DNA from: a virus
IMG/VR virus record: IMGVR_UViG_3300027862_000001
Span: 1 to 47,938 of that record
DNA: 47,938 nt
Reading direction: 5' to 3' (one strand)
Each line of letters begins with the position of its first letter. The first letter of the stretch is position 1. Under the pieces are notes generated by a model. That model searched no databases and was not told the DNA's origin. It saw only the letters and a list, made by a program, of their open reading frames with translations. The position numbers were made by a program, and so were the translations under genes. Below, piece by piece: positions 1-8,028 of the stretch.

Positions 1-99
1 GCGGACGCCACGATCACCGCGCTCACCGCGTGGGCAGCTTACAGCCCCCTGTTGGGCGACCGCCGAACGAATGGAGGGAATGCTTACCAGTGCATCACA
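1..99. repeat. terminal direct repeat, left copy
   Basis: Bases 1-99 are identical to 47840-47938. A single exact repeat at both ends of a contig is what an assembler leaves when it closes a circle, or when the packaged DNA is circularly permuted and terminally redundant. It lies inside the baseplate-J reading frame and keeps that frame across the junction, so it is an assembly overlap and not a biological terminal repeat placed between genes. Unit genome length is therefore about 47,839 bp. Confidence 0.95.
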
Positions 100-1008
100 G
101 CCGGGACCTCCGTCACTGGACCGAGCGGGACCGGCGCCGACATCATCGACGGCGGCACGGCTCATTGGACCTATCTAGGAGTCGGGACCGGCGCGATCGA
201 CGTTGCGATGTCCTCGGCGCTGACGGGTCCCATCATCGCATCAACTCGAACTCTCACCCTGATCCAGACACCGATCGCCGGCTGGTCGAGCGCGATCAAC
301 TTGCTCGACGCGGTGCTAGGCGTGGCGGTTGAGAGTACAGCCGCTTTCCGCCTCCGGCGCGAGGCTGAACTCCACGGATTAGGCCGCGCAGCTGTTCAAG
401 CGATTCAGGCGGCGATCCTCAAGCTGACAGGTGTCACCGCCTGTACGGTCTTTGAGAACACGACCGACGCGGTGAACTCAGACGGAATGCCGCCGCACTC
501 GATCGAGGTCCTAGTTCAGGGCGGCGACTCGACCGCGATCTGCACGGCGATCTTTCAGAATGCGGCGGCCGGAATCAACACGACCGGGAATCAGGCGTCG
601 ATCAACATCACGGATAGCCAGGGGATCGTGCATCCGATCTTTTTCAGTCGCCCCGTACTCGTGAGCATCTACGTGGTCGCGAATGTGATCATGAATTCTG
701 CCCAGATGCCCTCAGGGGGGGTTGCGGCGGTGCAGACCTCGGTCACGAACAACATCCTCGCGTACGCGGCCACGCTGACAGCCGACTTCGACGTTTTCTC
801 GTCCCAGATCGCGGCGGCGATCATCGCGGGGATCCCACTTCCATTGCCTGCCATCCTCGGCGTGCCCGGAATGCTGGACGTCGGGACACCATTTATCGGA
901 TTGGCGCCCGCGCCAGGGACTAGCGCCACGATCTCGATCACCTCGCGCCAGCTCGCGTCGTTCGCGAGTACGCGCATCACAGTCAACGTCTCGCAGGCGG
1001 TCCCCTAA
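1..1008 (+). CDS. baseplate J-like protein, C-terminal part (5' part at 47450-47938)
   Basis: This is the downstream 336 codons of a gene that starts at 47450 and crosses the circular junction in frame, giving a complete product of about 465 aa. The N-terminal part (LSTGFIPK, NVTPQSRFGQIIGI, ALGQDLVNVAAITG) and the order gp25-like, J, DUF2612 match the baseplate wedge protein J / T4 gp6-like family of contractile tails. It is expected to form the ring that holds the baseplate together around the spike. Within this part the sequence is rich in A, T, V and I with beta-type alternation. It is followed one base after its TAA by the tail-spike gene, with no clear Shine-Dalgarno between them. Family assignment rests on the N-terminal half plus synteny. 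Confidence 0.85.
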   Translation, partial: ADATITALTAWAAYSPLLGDRRTNGGNAYQCITAGTSVTGPSGTGADIIDGGTAHWTYLGVGTGAIDVAMSSALTGPIIASTRTLTLIQTPIAGWSSAINLLDAVLGVAVESTAAFRLRREAELHGLGRAAVQAIQAAILKLTGVTACTVFENTTDAVNSDGMPPHSIEVLVQGGDSTAICTAIFQNAAAGINTTGNQASINITDSQGIVHPIFFSRPVLVSIYVVANVIMNSAQMPSGGVAAVQTSVTNNILAYAATLTADFDVFSSQIAAAIIAGIPLPLPAILGVPGMLDVGTPFIGLAPAPGTSATISITSRQLASFASTRITVNVSQAVP

Positions 1009-1009
1009 A

Positions 1010-2683
1010 ATGAGCTTTGTTCACACCCGTGGTCCTCTCCCCCCGACTAAGACAGATGCGAATGTACCAAGCGGCGCAGCTGCAAACCGCGTCGAGGCAT
1101 TAGACTTGAATCGCCTACGTCAGGCAGCACTTGATCTTGCGGCCTACGCCGAAGCGCATATAGGGCTCTCCGTGACCGAATTTGGGGCTGATTCAACCGG
1201 CGCAAGCGACTCGAGCGCAGCCTTTACCTCAGCACTTGCGGCTGGAAAATATGTTGTCGTCCCTTCAGGCACGTATCTGATCAGTTCCACAGTCAACATC
1301 CCGAACTATACGATCCTAAAATTGATGCCCGGCGCGTTTCTCAATCTAAGCGCGACGCTGACGATCAATGGCGATGGCGCGGGGTTGATAGGCGCCGACG
1401 CCTTTGGCTGGCAAGAGTTAAATCTTACGCCACTCGTGCCCATGATCAAATGGATCGGTGCTATCAATTCCACCATGATCCAGGTAGGGACTAACCGGTC
1501 ACCCCTTGGGCCTGGTATCATAGGTGTGACTCTGAGCGGAGGAGGGATCGCCGGGATTACGGGTATCTTGTGCGGCTCGGTAGGTTTCGGTCCTGCCGAC
1601 GCGCTGTTCGAGAAGATCGCGATTTACGAGACCTTTGTCGCCTTTGAGGTACTCACCAATTCACAGCAGAACTACGTGCGCAAACTCACCGCGAACAATA
1701 ACTCGGCGGGAATCAACAATGGTACTGCAAATTCGATCGGCGTAGCGGTCGGAGTGCGTACGACCTCTGGCGGCATCACCAGCTGGAAATTTGAGTCACT
1801 CATCATCCAAGGCTTTGAGACGGGGATTCAATGCGGGAATGGCACGACGGCAGGCACAGGTTGTGGGGCACTCTGCATCTTCGAGGGGAAAAATGTCCTG
1901 GAAGGCTTTCCGACGCAGGGAGTAGGAGTTCGTTGCTTAAGCGGAGGTCCTTACGTCTTCAAAGGGATTCACTATGAAAAGTCTGCAGCGGTGGGCAATT
2001 ACGCAGGTCGCGCTTTCATCATAGGGTCAGTGACACAGGTCCCGAATGGGATCACGATCACTGAATGCGATCTCAATGCGTCAGTCAGCGGGACGGTATA
2101 TCCCGCCAACCCAATCTTTGAGCTTTTTGCTTTCGACGGGCTTGCGATCTATGGGAATCGCCTGGACTACTCAAACTCTTTTAACGCGTGCGTCCTAAAC
2201 ACAGGAGGCGGACCGCGGCAGATCAAAGGATCGTGGTTCGGAAATTATACATTCCCTAACGTATCGACAACTCTCTCTTACGCCGAGTTCGTGAATGACA
2301 ATACGACGGGTTTCGCATTTGTGCAGAAGCTCAACATGTATGCCGACCAATCAACAGGCTTACCATTCCCGGTCACTAAAAATGGAAGCTTTTCAATCGG
2401 ACTAGCGACAAACGCAGTCGCTAAACTTTGCACAGATGAGGTGCGCGGTGAGTGCAAGGTCTTTAATGCAAACAATAACTGGGCATTGTTCATCTTTAGG
2501 GGTACAGGACATTTCGCGGATGGGCCTTTCAATTCGACGGGCGGTGCGGGAATTTGGAGCAACGTTCAGGGGAATGCAGGTACAGTCAATCTTTATTGGA
2601 GTGCTGCAAATTCCAGATATGAGATCGAGAACAAGACGGCAGGATCAGTGACGATCTCGGTCCAACTCCAAAGCCAGATTTAA
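1010..2683 (+). CDS. tail spike / fiber with pectate-lyase-type beta-helix
   Basis: The product is 557 aa. Residues about 1-50 form a helical virion-attachment part. Residues about 55-80 carry the VTEFGADSTGASDSSAAF signature with which pectate-lyase-3 / tail-spike right-handed beta-helices begin. The following 350 residues are repetitive short beta-strands rich in G, N, S, T and I, as expected of parallel beta-helix coils. The last 100 residues are a separate beta-rich cap. In contractile phages such proteins bind, and often cleave, surface polysaccharide. No catalytic residues can be assigned by eye, so depolymerase activity is inference. It sits between baseplate J and the DUF2612 protein, the usual place for the receptor-binding protein. 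Confidence 0.8.
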   Translation: MSFVHTRGPLPPTKTDANVPSGAAANRVEALDLNRLRQAALDLAAYAEAHIGLSVTEFGADSTGASDSSAAFTSALAAGKYVVVPSGTYLISSTVNIPNYTILKLMPGAFLNLSATLTINGDGAGLIGADAFGWQELNLTPLVPMIKWIGAINSTMIQVGTNRSPLGPGIIGVTLSGGGIAGITGILCGSVGFGPADALFEKIAIYETFVAFEVLTNSQQNYVRKLTANNNSAGINNGTANSIGVAVGVRTTSGGITSWKFESLIIQGFETGIQCGNGTTAGTGCGALCIFEGKNVLEGFPTQGVGVRCLSGGPYVFKGIHYEKSAAVGNYAGRAFIIGSVTQVPNGITITECDLNASVSGTVYPANPIFELFAFDGLAIYGNRLDYSNSFNACVLNTGGGPRQIKGSWFGNYTFPNVSTTLSYAEFVNDNTTGFAFVQKLNMYADQSTGLPFPVTKNGSFSIGLATNAVAKLCTDEVRGECKVFNANNNWALFIFRGTGHFADGPFNSTGGAGIWSNVQGNAGTVNLYWSAANSRYEIENKTAGSVTISVQLQSQI

Positions 2684-2686
2684 AAA

Positions 2687-3301
2687 ATGCCCTCCTTGCC
2701 TCAAACTCTAGCCTTTCTGCTCAGCGATTCAGGGCTCCCCGTCCACGACTTCGCGATTGTTATCGAGGCGCAGCAGCGCCTTGTGCAGCAGTACCAGAAA
2801 ACGAAGATTCAGGCGTTAGTCGGTGCACTAGCACTTCCAGCACAGGATCTCGAAGATGCTCTCTACCAGATCTTGACCTTGCGCTGGCTCACGTCAGCTC
2901 AGGGCATCCAGCTCGACGCGCTCGGGCGGATCGTAGGCCAACGTCGGCTTGGTCTCGATGACCCCACTTATCAGCTATTTCTGCAGGCGCGGATCCTGGT
3001 GAACAAGAGTTCGGGAGGTCCCGAGGAGTTGATCTCCGCGCTCAAGATCGTGCTGTCCTCGACCGCGACGCTCGAGCTTCGCTACTTCTTGCCGTGCTCG
3101 TTCACAATGACGATCCACGGTCAGGCTGTGACCAATGTCCTCGCCGCCGTACTCGCTCAGCTCTTGACCTCCGCTCGGGCGGCTGGAGTAGGTGCTCAGC
3201 TGATCTGGAGTACGGTCGCGCCGAGTGCTACCTTTACACTAGATGGAACAGCCACCCAGGCGCTCGACAATGGCGCCCTGGCTGAAGCAGTAGGAGTTTA
3301 A
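2687..3301 (+). CDS. DUF2612-family baseplate/tail protein
   Basis: A 204-aa protein. The central segment (about residues 60-115) reads LTLRWLTSAQGIQLDALGRIVGQ, then RLGLDDPTYQLFLQARILVNKSSG. That is the conserved core of the DUF2612 family of phage tail proteins, functionally comparable to P2 gpI / Mu gp48 next to J. It is thought to link baseplate wedge and fibers. The gene starts three bases after the spike stop codon (TAAAAAATG) and is followed two bases later by the next gene. Whether it contacts the spike or the 199-aa neighbour directly is inference. Confidence 0.8.
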   Translation: MPSLPQTLAFLLSDSGLPVHDFAIVIEAQQRLVQQYQKTKIQALVGALALPAQDLEDALYQILTLRWLTSAQGIQLDALGRIVGQRRLGLDDPTYQLFLQARILVNKSSGGPEELISALKIVLSSTATLELRYFLPCSFTMTIHGQAVTNVLAAVLAQLLTSARAAGVGAQLIWSTVAPSATFTLDGTATQALDNGALAEAVGV

Positions 3302-3303
3302 AA

Positions 3304-3903
3304 ATGCCCGCACCTAAACCGACGACCGTACCTGATTGGGATACCGCACTGCTCAACCTCCTGACACCTCCAAGCGGGCAGATCACGAACGGCTGGACGA
3401 ACGGCCAGATCCCTCCCTCAAACTGGTTTAATTGGTGGATGAACCTCGTAGGTCAGTGGACGGACTATTTGCGAGATTTTGAACTGATCGCGCATACGTG
3501 GACACTTTTGCAGACATTTGCTGCGCGGCTCTCACTGACGGATGCGAATCCTGCAGCAACGGTAGGCTTCACCAATACCTTGCTAGCAAAAAATCTGATC
3601 AAGGCATGGGCACACATCACGACTGACGGAATCGGCGGGATCACTCTCGTTGATGGTTTTAATGTCGCGAGCGTTCAATTGCCTGGTGCGAGTGTCCTCC
3701 AGGTCACATTCGCGAATCCGATGGCGAATACGAATTATGCCGCAGTCGGGATCGCGCAAGCCGACACATGCCCGATCCTCAATTTGATTCAGACAGGTTT
3801 GGTCAGTTTTCTATTTGACAATCTGGGTCCGTCTCCTCTTACGCGCCTCAATCCAGCAACGACAGCGCTTCGTTTCACAATGCTTGTTATCGGTGTCCAG
3901 TGA
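3304..3903 (+). CDS. short tail-fiber-like protein
   Basis: A 199-aa protein. Its first 55 residues contain the pattern PDWDTALLNLLTPPSG, then GWTNGQIPPSNWFNWWMN and WTDYL. This is the aromatic-rich N-terminal module of many phage tail appendage proteins that hook to a baseplate. The remainder is beta-rich with no recognisable enzyme motif. It follows the DUF2612 gene by two bases and its TGA overlaps the GTG of the next gene. It may be a second receptor-binding or fiber-tip protein; the function is inferred from position and N-terminal pattern only. Confidence 0.6.
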   Translation: MPAPKPTTVPDWDTALLNLLTPPSGQITNGWTNGQIPPSNWFNWWMNLVGQWTDYLRDFELIAHTWTLLQTFAARLSLTDANPAATVGFTNTLLAKNLIKAWAHITTDGIGGITLVDGFNVASVQLPGASVLQVTFANPMANTNYAAVGIAQADTCPILNLIQTGLVSFLFDNLGPSPLTRLNPATTALRFTMLVIGVQ

Positions 3904-4247
3904 ATCTGAACTCAACAATCAAACTCCCTCTTGGCATCCTTGGCCCTGTGGTCGCGGCTGCCCTAGCGATCGGAGGATCGCTCATCGCGACCAAGGTTAG
4001 CGCCGCTCGCGGAGAAGAGCGTCTCGCCAATCATGCGGCGCTTCTCCAGGAAACCCGAGATAACGTCAAGACGCTCGAGGGGGCCTTTGAAGCGCAGATG
4101 CTTCACCTCCAACGCCTCGATGATAGCCTGCAACACATCACAGAGACCGTTGATCGCATGGAAGACTATATGCACATGCGTCCACCGACCACGCGCGGTT
4201 GGGAGCGGGATCCGGTAGCGCCAGCCATTCCGACGATTCCTCAGTGA
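3900..4247 (+). CDS. membrane-anchored coiled-coil protein, lysis cassette
   Basis: A 115-aa product read from GTG, overlapping the upstream TGA (GTGA). Residues about 8-30 form one hydrophobic segment (LGILGPVVAAALAIGG...). Residues about 35-92 are a heptad-like helix rich in E, Q, L and D, followed by a Pro-rich tail. One TM plus a coiled coil fits a holin-associated or spanin-like lysis accessory, or XhlA-type protein, and it directly precedes the endolysin. I do not recognise a named family. The next gene starts at a GTGA overlap at its end. Confidence 0.6.
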   Translation: MNLNSTIKLPLGILGPVVAAALAIGGSLIATKVSAARGEERLANHAALLQETRDNVKTLEGAFEAQMLHLQRLDDSLQHITETVDRMEDYMHMRPPTTRGWERDPVAPAIPTIPQ

Positions 4248-4744
4248 CCGACGCTCGGATCCTACTCTCGAAGGTCGACCGGACTCTCGCCTATGATCCG
4301 TTTATAGCGAAGCTCTATCAGGTTCTCGAAGAGACGAGCGCCCGCGGCTATGACTTCTGGGTCACACTGCTCTTCCGAACCTATGCAGAGCAAATGCGCC
4401 TCTACTTTCAGGGCCGTACGCTACCTGGCAAGATCGTCACGAAGGCTCGCGGAGGCGAATCGGCACATTGCTTTGGACTTGCGGCTGATCTGACGCACGA
4501 TTCAGACCTCGGCAAGCCGGGGCTTCAACCCGATTGGGATTCGGGCAACTACGCGATCCTCGGTGAGCTATGCGCGAAGTACGGGCTTGCGTGGGGACGC
4601 TCCTATGGGGACATGCCACATGTGCAGTGGCCCGGGTATGAGACCGCGCTCGAGCTTGCGCCTTTGCGACGCCTAGTCCATGATCCAAGTGATTTCAAAC
4701 TCTGGCTTCCGTACTGCTGGCAATATGTGGAGAACAACGCATGA
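4244..4744 (+). CDS. endolysin, M15-family L,D-type peptidase
   Basis: Zn-dependent peptidoglycan peptidase of the VanY/M15 (L-alanyl-D-glutamate endopeptidase) type, 166 aa from the GTG at 4244. The metal ligands are visible: ESAHCFGLAADL gives H75 and D82, and MPHVQW gives H126, in the classic HxxxxxxD...H arrangement. I prefer 4244 over the upstream TTG at 4199 because it makes the same GTGA overlap with its upstream gene that the neighbouring genes use. There is no signal peptide, so release would depend on a holin. It is followed by the holin candidate (ATGA overlap at 4741) and the spanin-like gene. Confidence 0.88.
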   Translation: MTDARILLSKVDRTLAYDPFIAKLYQVLEETSARGYDFWVTLLFRTYAEQMRLYFQGRTLPGKIVTKARGGESAHCFGLAADLTHDSDLGKPGLQPDWDSGNYAILGELCAKYGLAWGRSYGDMPHVQWPGYETALELAPLRRLVHDPSDFKLWLPYCWQYVENNA

Positions 4745-4980
4745 AAAAGCTGTTTCTCGACATCCTATCTGCTCTTTGGAACGATGACATGGCTGCACGG
4801 CGTTGGCTTCGGGGGGCTTCACACACGCTTGCCCTTGGGGGCCTGGCCTTTGCTGACCAGATTGCCGCACTGATCAACGCTCCGGGCGCCGTCAAGGCGA
4901 TCAAGCTGGCCGCGATCGTCTGCGCTTTCATGGGCGGTGCGATCAGCGTAGGGGAAAAGAATGCCCAACCTACTCCTTAA
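4741..4980 (+). CDS. putative holin
   Basis: A 79-aa protein, coupled to the endolysin by an ATGA overlap. Two hydrophobic stretches (about residues 28-47, TLALGGLAFADQIAALI, and 53-72, IKLAAIVCAFMGGAISV) are separated by a short turn, with a charged N-terminus and a polar tail. Size, two-TM topology and position between endolysin and spanin-like gene are what is expected of a class II-type holin. No family signature is recognised, so the call is topological. Its 3' end overlaps the next gene by 20 bases. Confidence 0.6.
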   Translation: MKKLFLDILSALWNDDMAARRWLRGASHTLALGGLAFADQIAALINAPGAVKAIKLAAIVCAFMGGAISVGEKNAQPTP

Positions 4981-5467
4981 GTACTGGAAGCCTCTAGGGA
5001 TCGCGCTTTCGCTCGCGCTGGCGTTCGGCGCGGGGCGCTTCAGCCGACCCGCTCGAGTAGAGACCACAAAGACTGATCAGACGAAGACCGGAGACAAGAA
5101 GACGGATACCGTCTTCGCGACCGAAGACCAAGGGCTCGACCTACGCCGCGTGAAAACGACCGTTCAGAAAAAAGATGGAACGGTGATCACGCGCGAGGTC
5201 GATACGGCGTCAAAAAAGACTCACGAGGAAATATCTGAAGCCAAGACAGAGATCCATTATGTCGATCGCATCTTGACAGAGACCAAGATTGTGGAAGCGC
5301 AGCGCTCGCGGCTGAAAGTCGGCGCGATGGTGCAGACCTCGCTGACGCACTTCGGGCAGCTCAACTACGGTGGGCAGGTCGAGTATCGTTTGATCGGCCC
5401 CATCTGGATCGGCGGCTATGGTCTGAGCTCAGGGCAGCTCGGCGCAACGCTGGGCTTCGAGTTCTAA
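4961..5467 (+). CDS. spanin-like protein: N-terminal TM, charged helix, C-terminal beta-hairpin ending in Phe
   Basis: A 168-aa protein. Residues about 8-25 are a membrane anchor (WKPLGIALSLALAFGAGRF). Residues 30-110 are very polar and T/K/E-rich, likely an extended or coiled periplasmic stretch. Residues about 118-168 are alternating beta strands (VGAMVQTSLTHFG, YGGQVEYRLIGPIWIGGYG, LGATLGFEF) ending in the terminal Phe typical of outer-membrane beta proteins. It is the last gene of the late unit, after endolysin and holin, where the Rz/Rz1 spanin system normally sits. No embedded Rz1-like lipoprotein was noticed. A single protein reaching from inner membrane to outer membrane would be a unimolecular spanin with unusual architecture; that is inference. 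Confidence 0.6.
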   Translation: MPNLLLKYWKPLGIALSLALAFGAGRFSRPARVETTKTDQTKTGDKKTDTVFATEDQGLDLRRVKTTVQKKDGTVITREVDTASKKTHEEISEAKTEIHYVDRILTETKIVEAQRSRLKVGAMVQTSLTHFGQLNYGGQVEYRLIGPIWIGGYGLSSGQLGATLGFEF

Positions 5468-5490
5468 AAAAGACCTCGTATCGTGAGGTC
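5466..5490 (-). terminator. leftward intrinsic terminator of the early unit
   Basis: GACCTC and GAGGTC (5472-5490) form a perfect 6-bp stem with a 7-nt loop. On the minus strand the stem is followed directly by TTTTTT. It lies in the 61-bp gap between the convergent late (ending 5467) and early (ending 5529) units. The run of T is on the leftward side only, so it mainly stops leftward transcripts. Confidence 0.75.
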
Positions 5491-5528
5491 AACCCGAACC
5501 CTTTTACGTGGGTCAGCTCGCATCGATC

Positions 5529-5789
5529 CTAGATTTCGTGCCCTTGATCCTTCGGGGGGCGCCAATCGCCTCGAAGATCTCGGACCATATCCCAAAAATC
5601 TGTGTCGTCTAGCTGCTTGATCACTGCCTCGAACGTGCTGAGAAAAGATCTACAAGTCAACTCTCCTGATTTCTTTTCAGCGCAAACCCAGATCTCCTCA
5701 GCCTTGGAAGCATCCGGCCACGCTACCGAGTAGTTTTGGGAGTGGGCACAGCCGCAGAGCATCAAAGCAACTAGCAAAAGGCGTTTCAT
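5529..5789 (-). CDS. small lipoprotein
   Basis: An 86-aa protein with a clear lipoprotein signal: MKRLLLVALMLCGCAHS, with lipobox LCGC giving Cys14 as the expected lipidation site. The mature part is about 72 residues, contains a Cys pair (WVCAEKKSGELTC), and has no recognised domain. It is the last gene of the leftward early unit, before the terminator. Small early lipoproteins in lytic phages (for example T5 Llp) block receptors and exclude superinfecting phage; that role here is inference from location and topology. Confidence 0.75.
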   Translation of the reverse strand: MKRLLLVALMLCGCAHSQNYSVAWPDASKAEEIWVCAEKKSGELTCRSFLSTFEAVIKQLDDTDFWDMVRDLRGDWRPPKDQGHEI

Positions 5790-5798
5790 TCTTCCAGT

Positions 5799-7313
5799 CT
5801 ATCCCGCTCTCCACTTACCGTCGATGATCGTGATCAGCGAGCGTTTCCCGTTCGCGTAGATCCCGCAGTGAGTGTTCAGCCAGGAGGAGGGACCCAGATT
5901 GTACGCAAGACGCAGAGGCGTGGACGTGCCGACCTTGTAGTGCCCTTCCTCGATTCCCGGCGCGTGCGAATGGCCAGTGATAACGCGGACACCTAGACGC
6001 GCGAGGTTGTGCATCGTACCGCGAACCCCGTTTGGACCTCGGTGTCCATGCAGCCCACACTCGATCCCTCCGATCAAATGGGAGTCATTCGGACCCAAGA
6101 AAGAGATGTCCCCTCTGGCACCCATCATCTTTGCCCAATATGCGAACGGATCAGCGTATTTGCCCCCGTTCGGCGTATTCTCAGCGCTCCGAAGCATCGC
6201 GAGCGCGGTCTTTAAGTAGAACTCACCATTCCGTGCGCCCAAAAACTTCCAATCGTTTTTGAGGATCCAACGTGCCAGAAAGTCGGGGTGATTCGAGTCA
6301 ACTATAACGGCGCCCCGGCCTTGGGCGCGTGAGTTGATATAGCGTACGCAGTGCGCAATCTCGGCGGCAACGTCTGATCTAATCGCGCGCTGTTTCGCGG
6401 CAGCCAAAAACGGGTTGCCAGCCTCGTGCGGATTGACAGTTTCACAATCGATCACGTCGTGGAAGACCAGCTCCTTCGGTTTCAGCGTCTCGACGATCCC
6501 GCCAGCTCCGAAAGTTGCGCGGTCTACCTTGGGATCGGTGACGCGCGCGTGAGAGTCTCCAAGAACTAACCCGAGAGCGGGCGGGGCTTTCTCGCAACCA
6601 CTCTGTGTGTACCTCCACTCGAGGTCGATGAACGACCCGTCCTTGCGATCAGCGTTGATCTGGCGAAGATGGAATTTCTTTCCCTCAACTTCAACAATCA
6701 CGGCACCCAGAAAATGGTGAAATGCTCCGATCTTTCCGGCCTTGCTGTCCGTATAATTTTTTTGCGTACAGGCGCCTGTAGTGGAAAGGATTTTCGGATA
6801 CCGCCCTTGAGGCACAGGCACGGATACGAACTGCATTTTAGGATGACCAATGATGCAGCTCTCTGCGCCCGTGAGGGACTCGAATCCTGAAAGTGGGCGC
6901 GCGGCGGTAGGTTGAACCTTCACGTCCGCGCAGAGCACTAGGTTCGCGCAGAGCTTCTTTCGGACGTTGAACAGGTAGGGCTCAACCTCCTTCGCCCACC
7001 ATTCTGCATTCTGCTGACTTGCAGTCCACGCGCTTGTCGGGTTCTTGTATCTCAACGGGATCACGACCAGCTCGGCACGCATGATCTTTGCGGCTTTGAG
7101 AAGTACATCAAAAAATTTCGCATCAACGGGGGTCCCGTTCTGCGCCGCCGTGATTAGATACTTCTTGCGCGTGAGTACTCGCGTAAAGCGTTTGGGTTTT
7201 GCCACGTTTCGACAGATCGCGCAGACTGTACGCCGACCGTCTGGCGCCGAGTTGTTGCGCTGAAACGCAGTCAGGACTTGTGACTTCCCGCACTTTGAGC
7301 AGTTCTTTTTCAT
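5799..7313 (-). CDS. T5 A1-like metallophosphoesterase with N-terminal zinc ribbon
   Basis: About 504 aa. Residues 1-40 hold CSKCGKS and CAICRN, a zinc ribbon. The C-terminal half has the calcineurin-like phosphoesterase signature: VLGDSHARV (GDxH), HDVIDCETVNPHE, VDSNHPDF (NH), ECGLHGHRGPNG and VITGHSHAPG (GHxH). These motifs and the tail GTSTPLRLAYNLGPSSW recall the T5 A1 protein and its relatives, linked in T5 to host-DNA degradation and second-step DNA transfer. A nuclease or nucleotide-phosphatase role is likely but not provable here. I place the start at 7313 because that ATG forms an ATGA overlap with the upstream zinc-ribbon gene; ATG 7322 in the same frame is the alternative. Confidence 0.75.
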   Translation of the reverse strand: MKKNCSKCGKSQVLTAFQRNNSAPDGRRTVCAICRNVAKPKRFTRVLTRKKYLITAAQNGTPVDAKFFDVLLKAAKIMRAELVVIPLRYKNPTSAWTASQQNAEWWAKEVEPYLFNVRKKLCANLVLCADVKVQPTAARPLSGFESLTGAESCIIGHPKMQFVSVPVPQGRYPKILSTTGACTQKNYTDSKAGKIGAFHHFLGAVIVEVEGKKFHLRQINADRKDGSFIDLEWRYTQSGCEKAPPALGLVLGDSHARVTDPKVDRATFGAGGIVETLKPKELVFHDVIDCETVNPHEAGNPFLAAAKQRAIRSDVAAEIAHCVRYINSRAQGRGAVIVDSNHPDFLARWILKNDWKFLGARNGEFYLKTALAMLRSAENTPNGGKYADPFAYWAKMMGARGDISFLGPNDSHLIGGIECGLHGHRGPNGVRGTMHNLARLGVRVITGHSHAPGIEEGHYKVGTSTPLRLAYNLGPSSWLNTHCGIYANGKRSLITIIDGKWRAG

Positions 7314-7456
7314 TCTGGCCATTCGGCTAAGAGTTTACCTTTTCCGCAAGGGCATGAGGCGCGCCCGCGGTCAATCCACTTCTTTGTGATCCTCGCAACG
7401 TATCCACATTCAGGACACACGCACTTGATCAGTCTTGTTTTTTGCTTAGCGCCCAT
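7310..7456 (-). CDS. 48-aa zinc-ribbon protein, SprT-tail-like
   Basis: An open frame of 48 codons starting with ATG at 7456 (MGAKQKTRLI) and ending at the TGA that overlaps the next gene's ATG. The core KCVCPECGYVARITKKW...ASCPCGKG has the spacing of the zinc ribbon found at the C-terminus of SprT-like proteins (CPxCGY...CxCG), but without the SprT protease domain. It overlaps the DUF5664 gene end by 28 bases. It may bind DNA/RNA or act as a transcription adaptor; this is inference. Confidence 0.65.
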   Translation of the reverse strand: MGAKQKTRLIKCVCPECGYVARITKKWIDRGRASCPCGKGKLLAEWPE

Positions 7457-8028
7457 CGATCGTCAGTCCCCAGATTTTCTAGTTGGTAAGTCAGCAAGAA
7501 CAGCACGCAGCAGCCTGCGTGACCAAGGTGGCTGAGTCCCGTTTCTGGATCCGTGCTCTCACCATTCGCAAACGCCGTAACGTGCCTCAGCAGCGCGTCG
7601 ATCAACCTACTCCAGTTCATTCCCTCGCGCCACTTGTTCGGCGCGTACTTCTTGGCGCCAAAGTGGAGCACGGCCGCGATCTCCGCGAGTGCTTGGGTGG
7701 CGCCGAGGATCGGGAAGAGCGAAGGCTTCCCCGAGTCCTTTTTCATTGTTTGATCTTTCGGCTTTTGGGCATATAACGTTGTGCTGCAGATCCCGCAAAT
7801 GTACACGCCCGACTTCCAATACCAATTAGCTTCAGGGTGTTTACAGCCTTTAGCGACCTTGGGCTTTTCGAGCGTCTCGAGGTCGCGCGGAGGTGGTAAA
7901 GGCGCGGGCATTGGTTTTCCCAAACAATCATCACAGACGAAGCGATCACCGTTGCTGTAGAACCAACGTTTTAAAGGCTCGGTAGTATTTCCGCATCGAG
8001 TACACTTAAGCACCACACTATCGGCCAT
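7429..8028 (-). CDS. DUF5664 dATP/dGTP diphosphohydrolase-like protein with zinc-ribbon N-terminus
   Basis: 199 aa from ATG 8028, chosen because AGGAGG lies just upstream. Two Cys-pair modules come first (C9xxC12...C32xxC35, then a C/H cluster at 62-81). From about residue 98 the all-helical domain runs KDSGKPSLFPILGATQALAE, FGAKKYAPNKWREG, LIDALLRHVTAF...HLGHAGCCVLFLL. I recognise this as the DUF5664 family, annotated as dATP/dGTP diphosphohydrolase, a MazG-like pool editor best known from 2-aminoadenine phages. It sits immediately downstream of RuvC-like and HD-hydrolase genes. Substrate specificity cannot be read from sequence. The Cys-rich N-terminus is an unusual addition. Confidence 0.75.
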   Translation of the reverse strand: MADSVVLKCTRCGNTTEPLKRWFYSNGDRFVCDDCLGKPMPAPLPPPRDLETLEKPKVAKGCKHPEANWYWKSGVYICGICSTTLYAQKPKDQTMKKDSGKPSLFPILGATQALAEIAAVLHFGAKKYAPNKWREGMNWSRLIDALLRHVTAFANGESTDPETGLSHLGHAGCCVLFLLTYQLENLGTDDRWALSKKQD

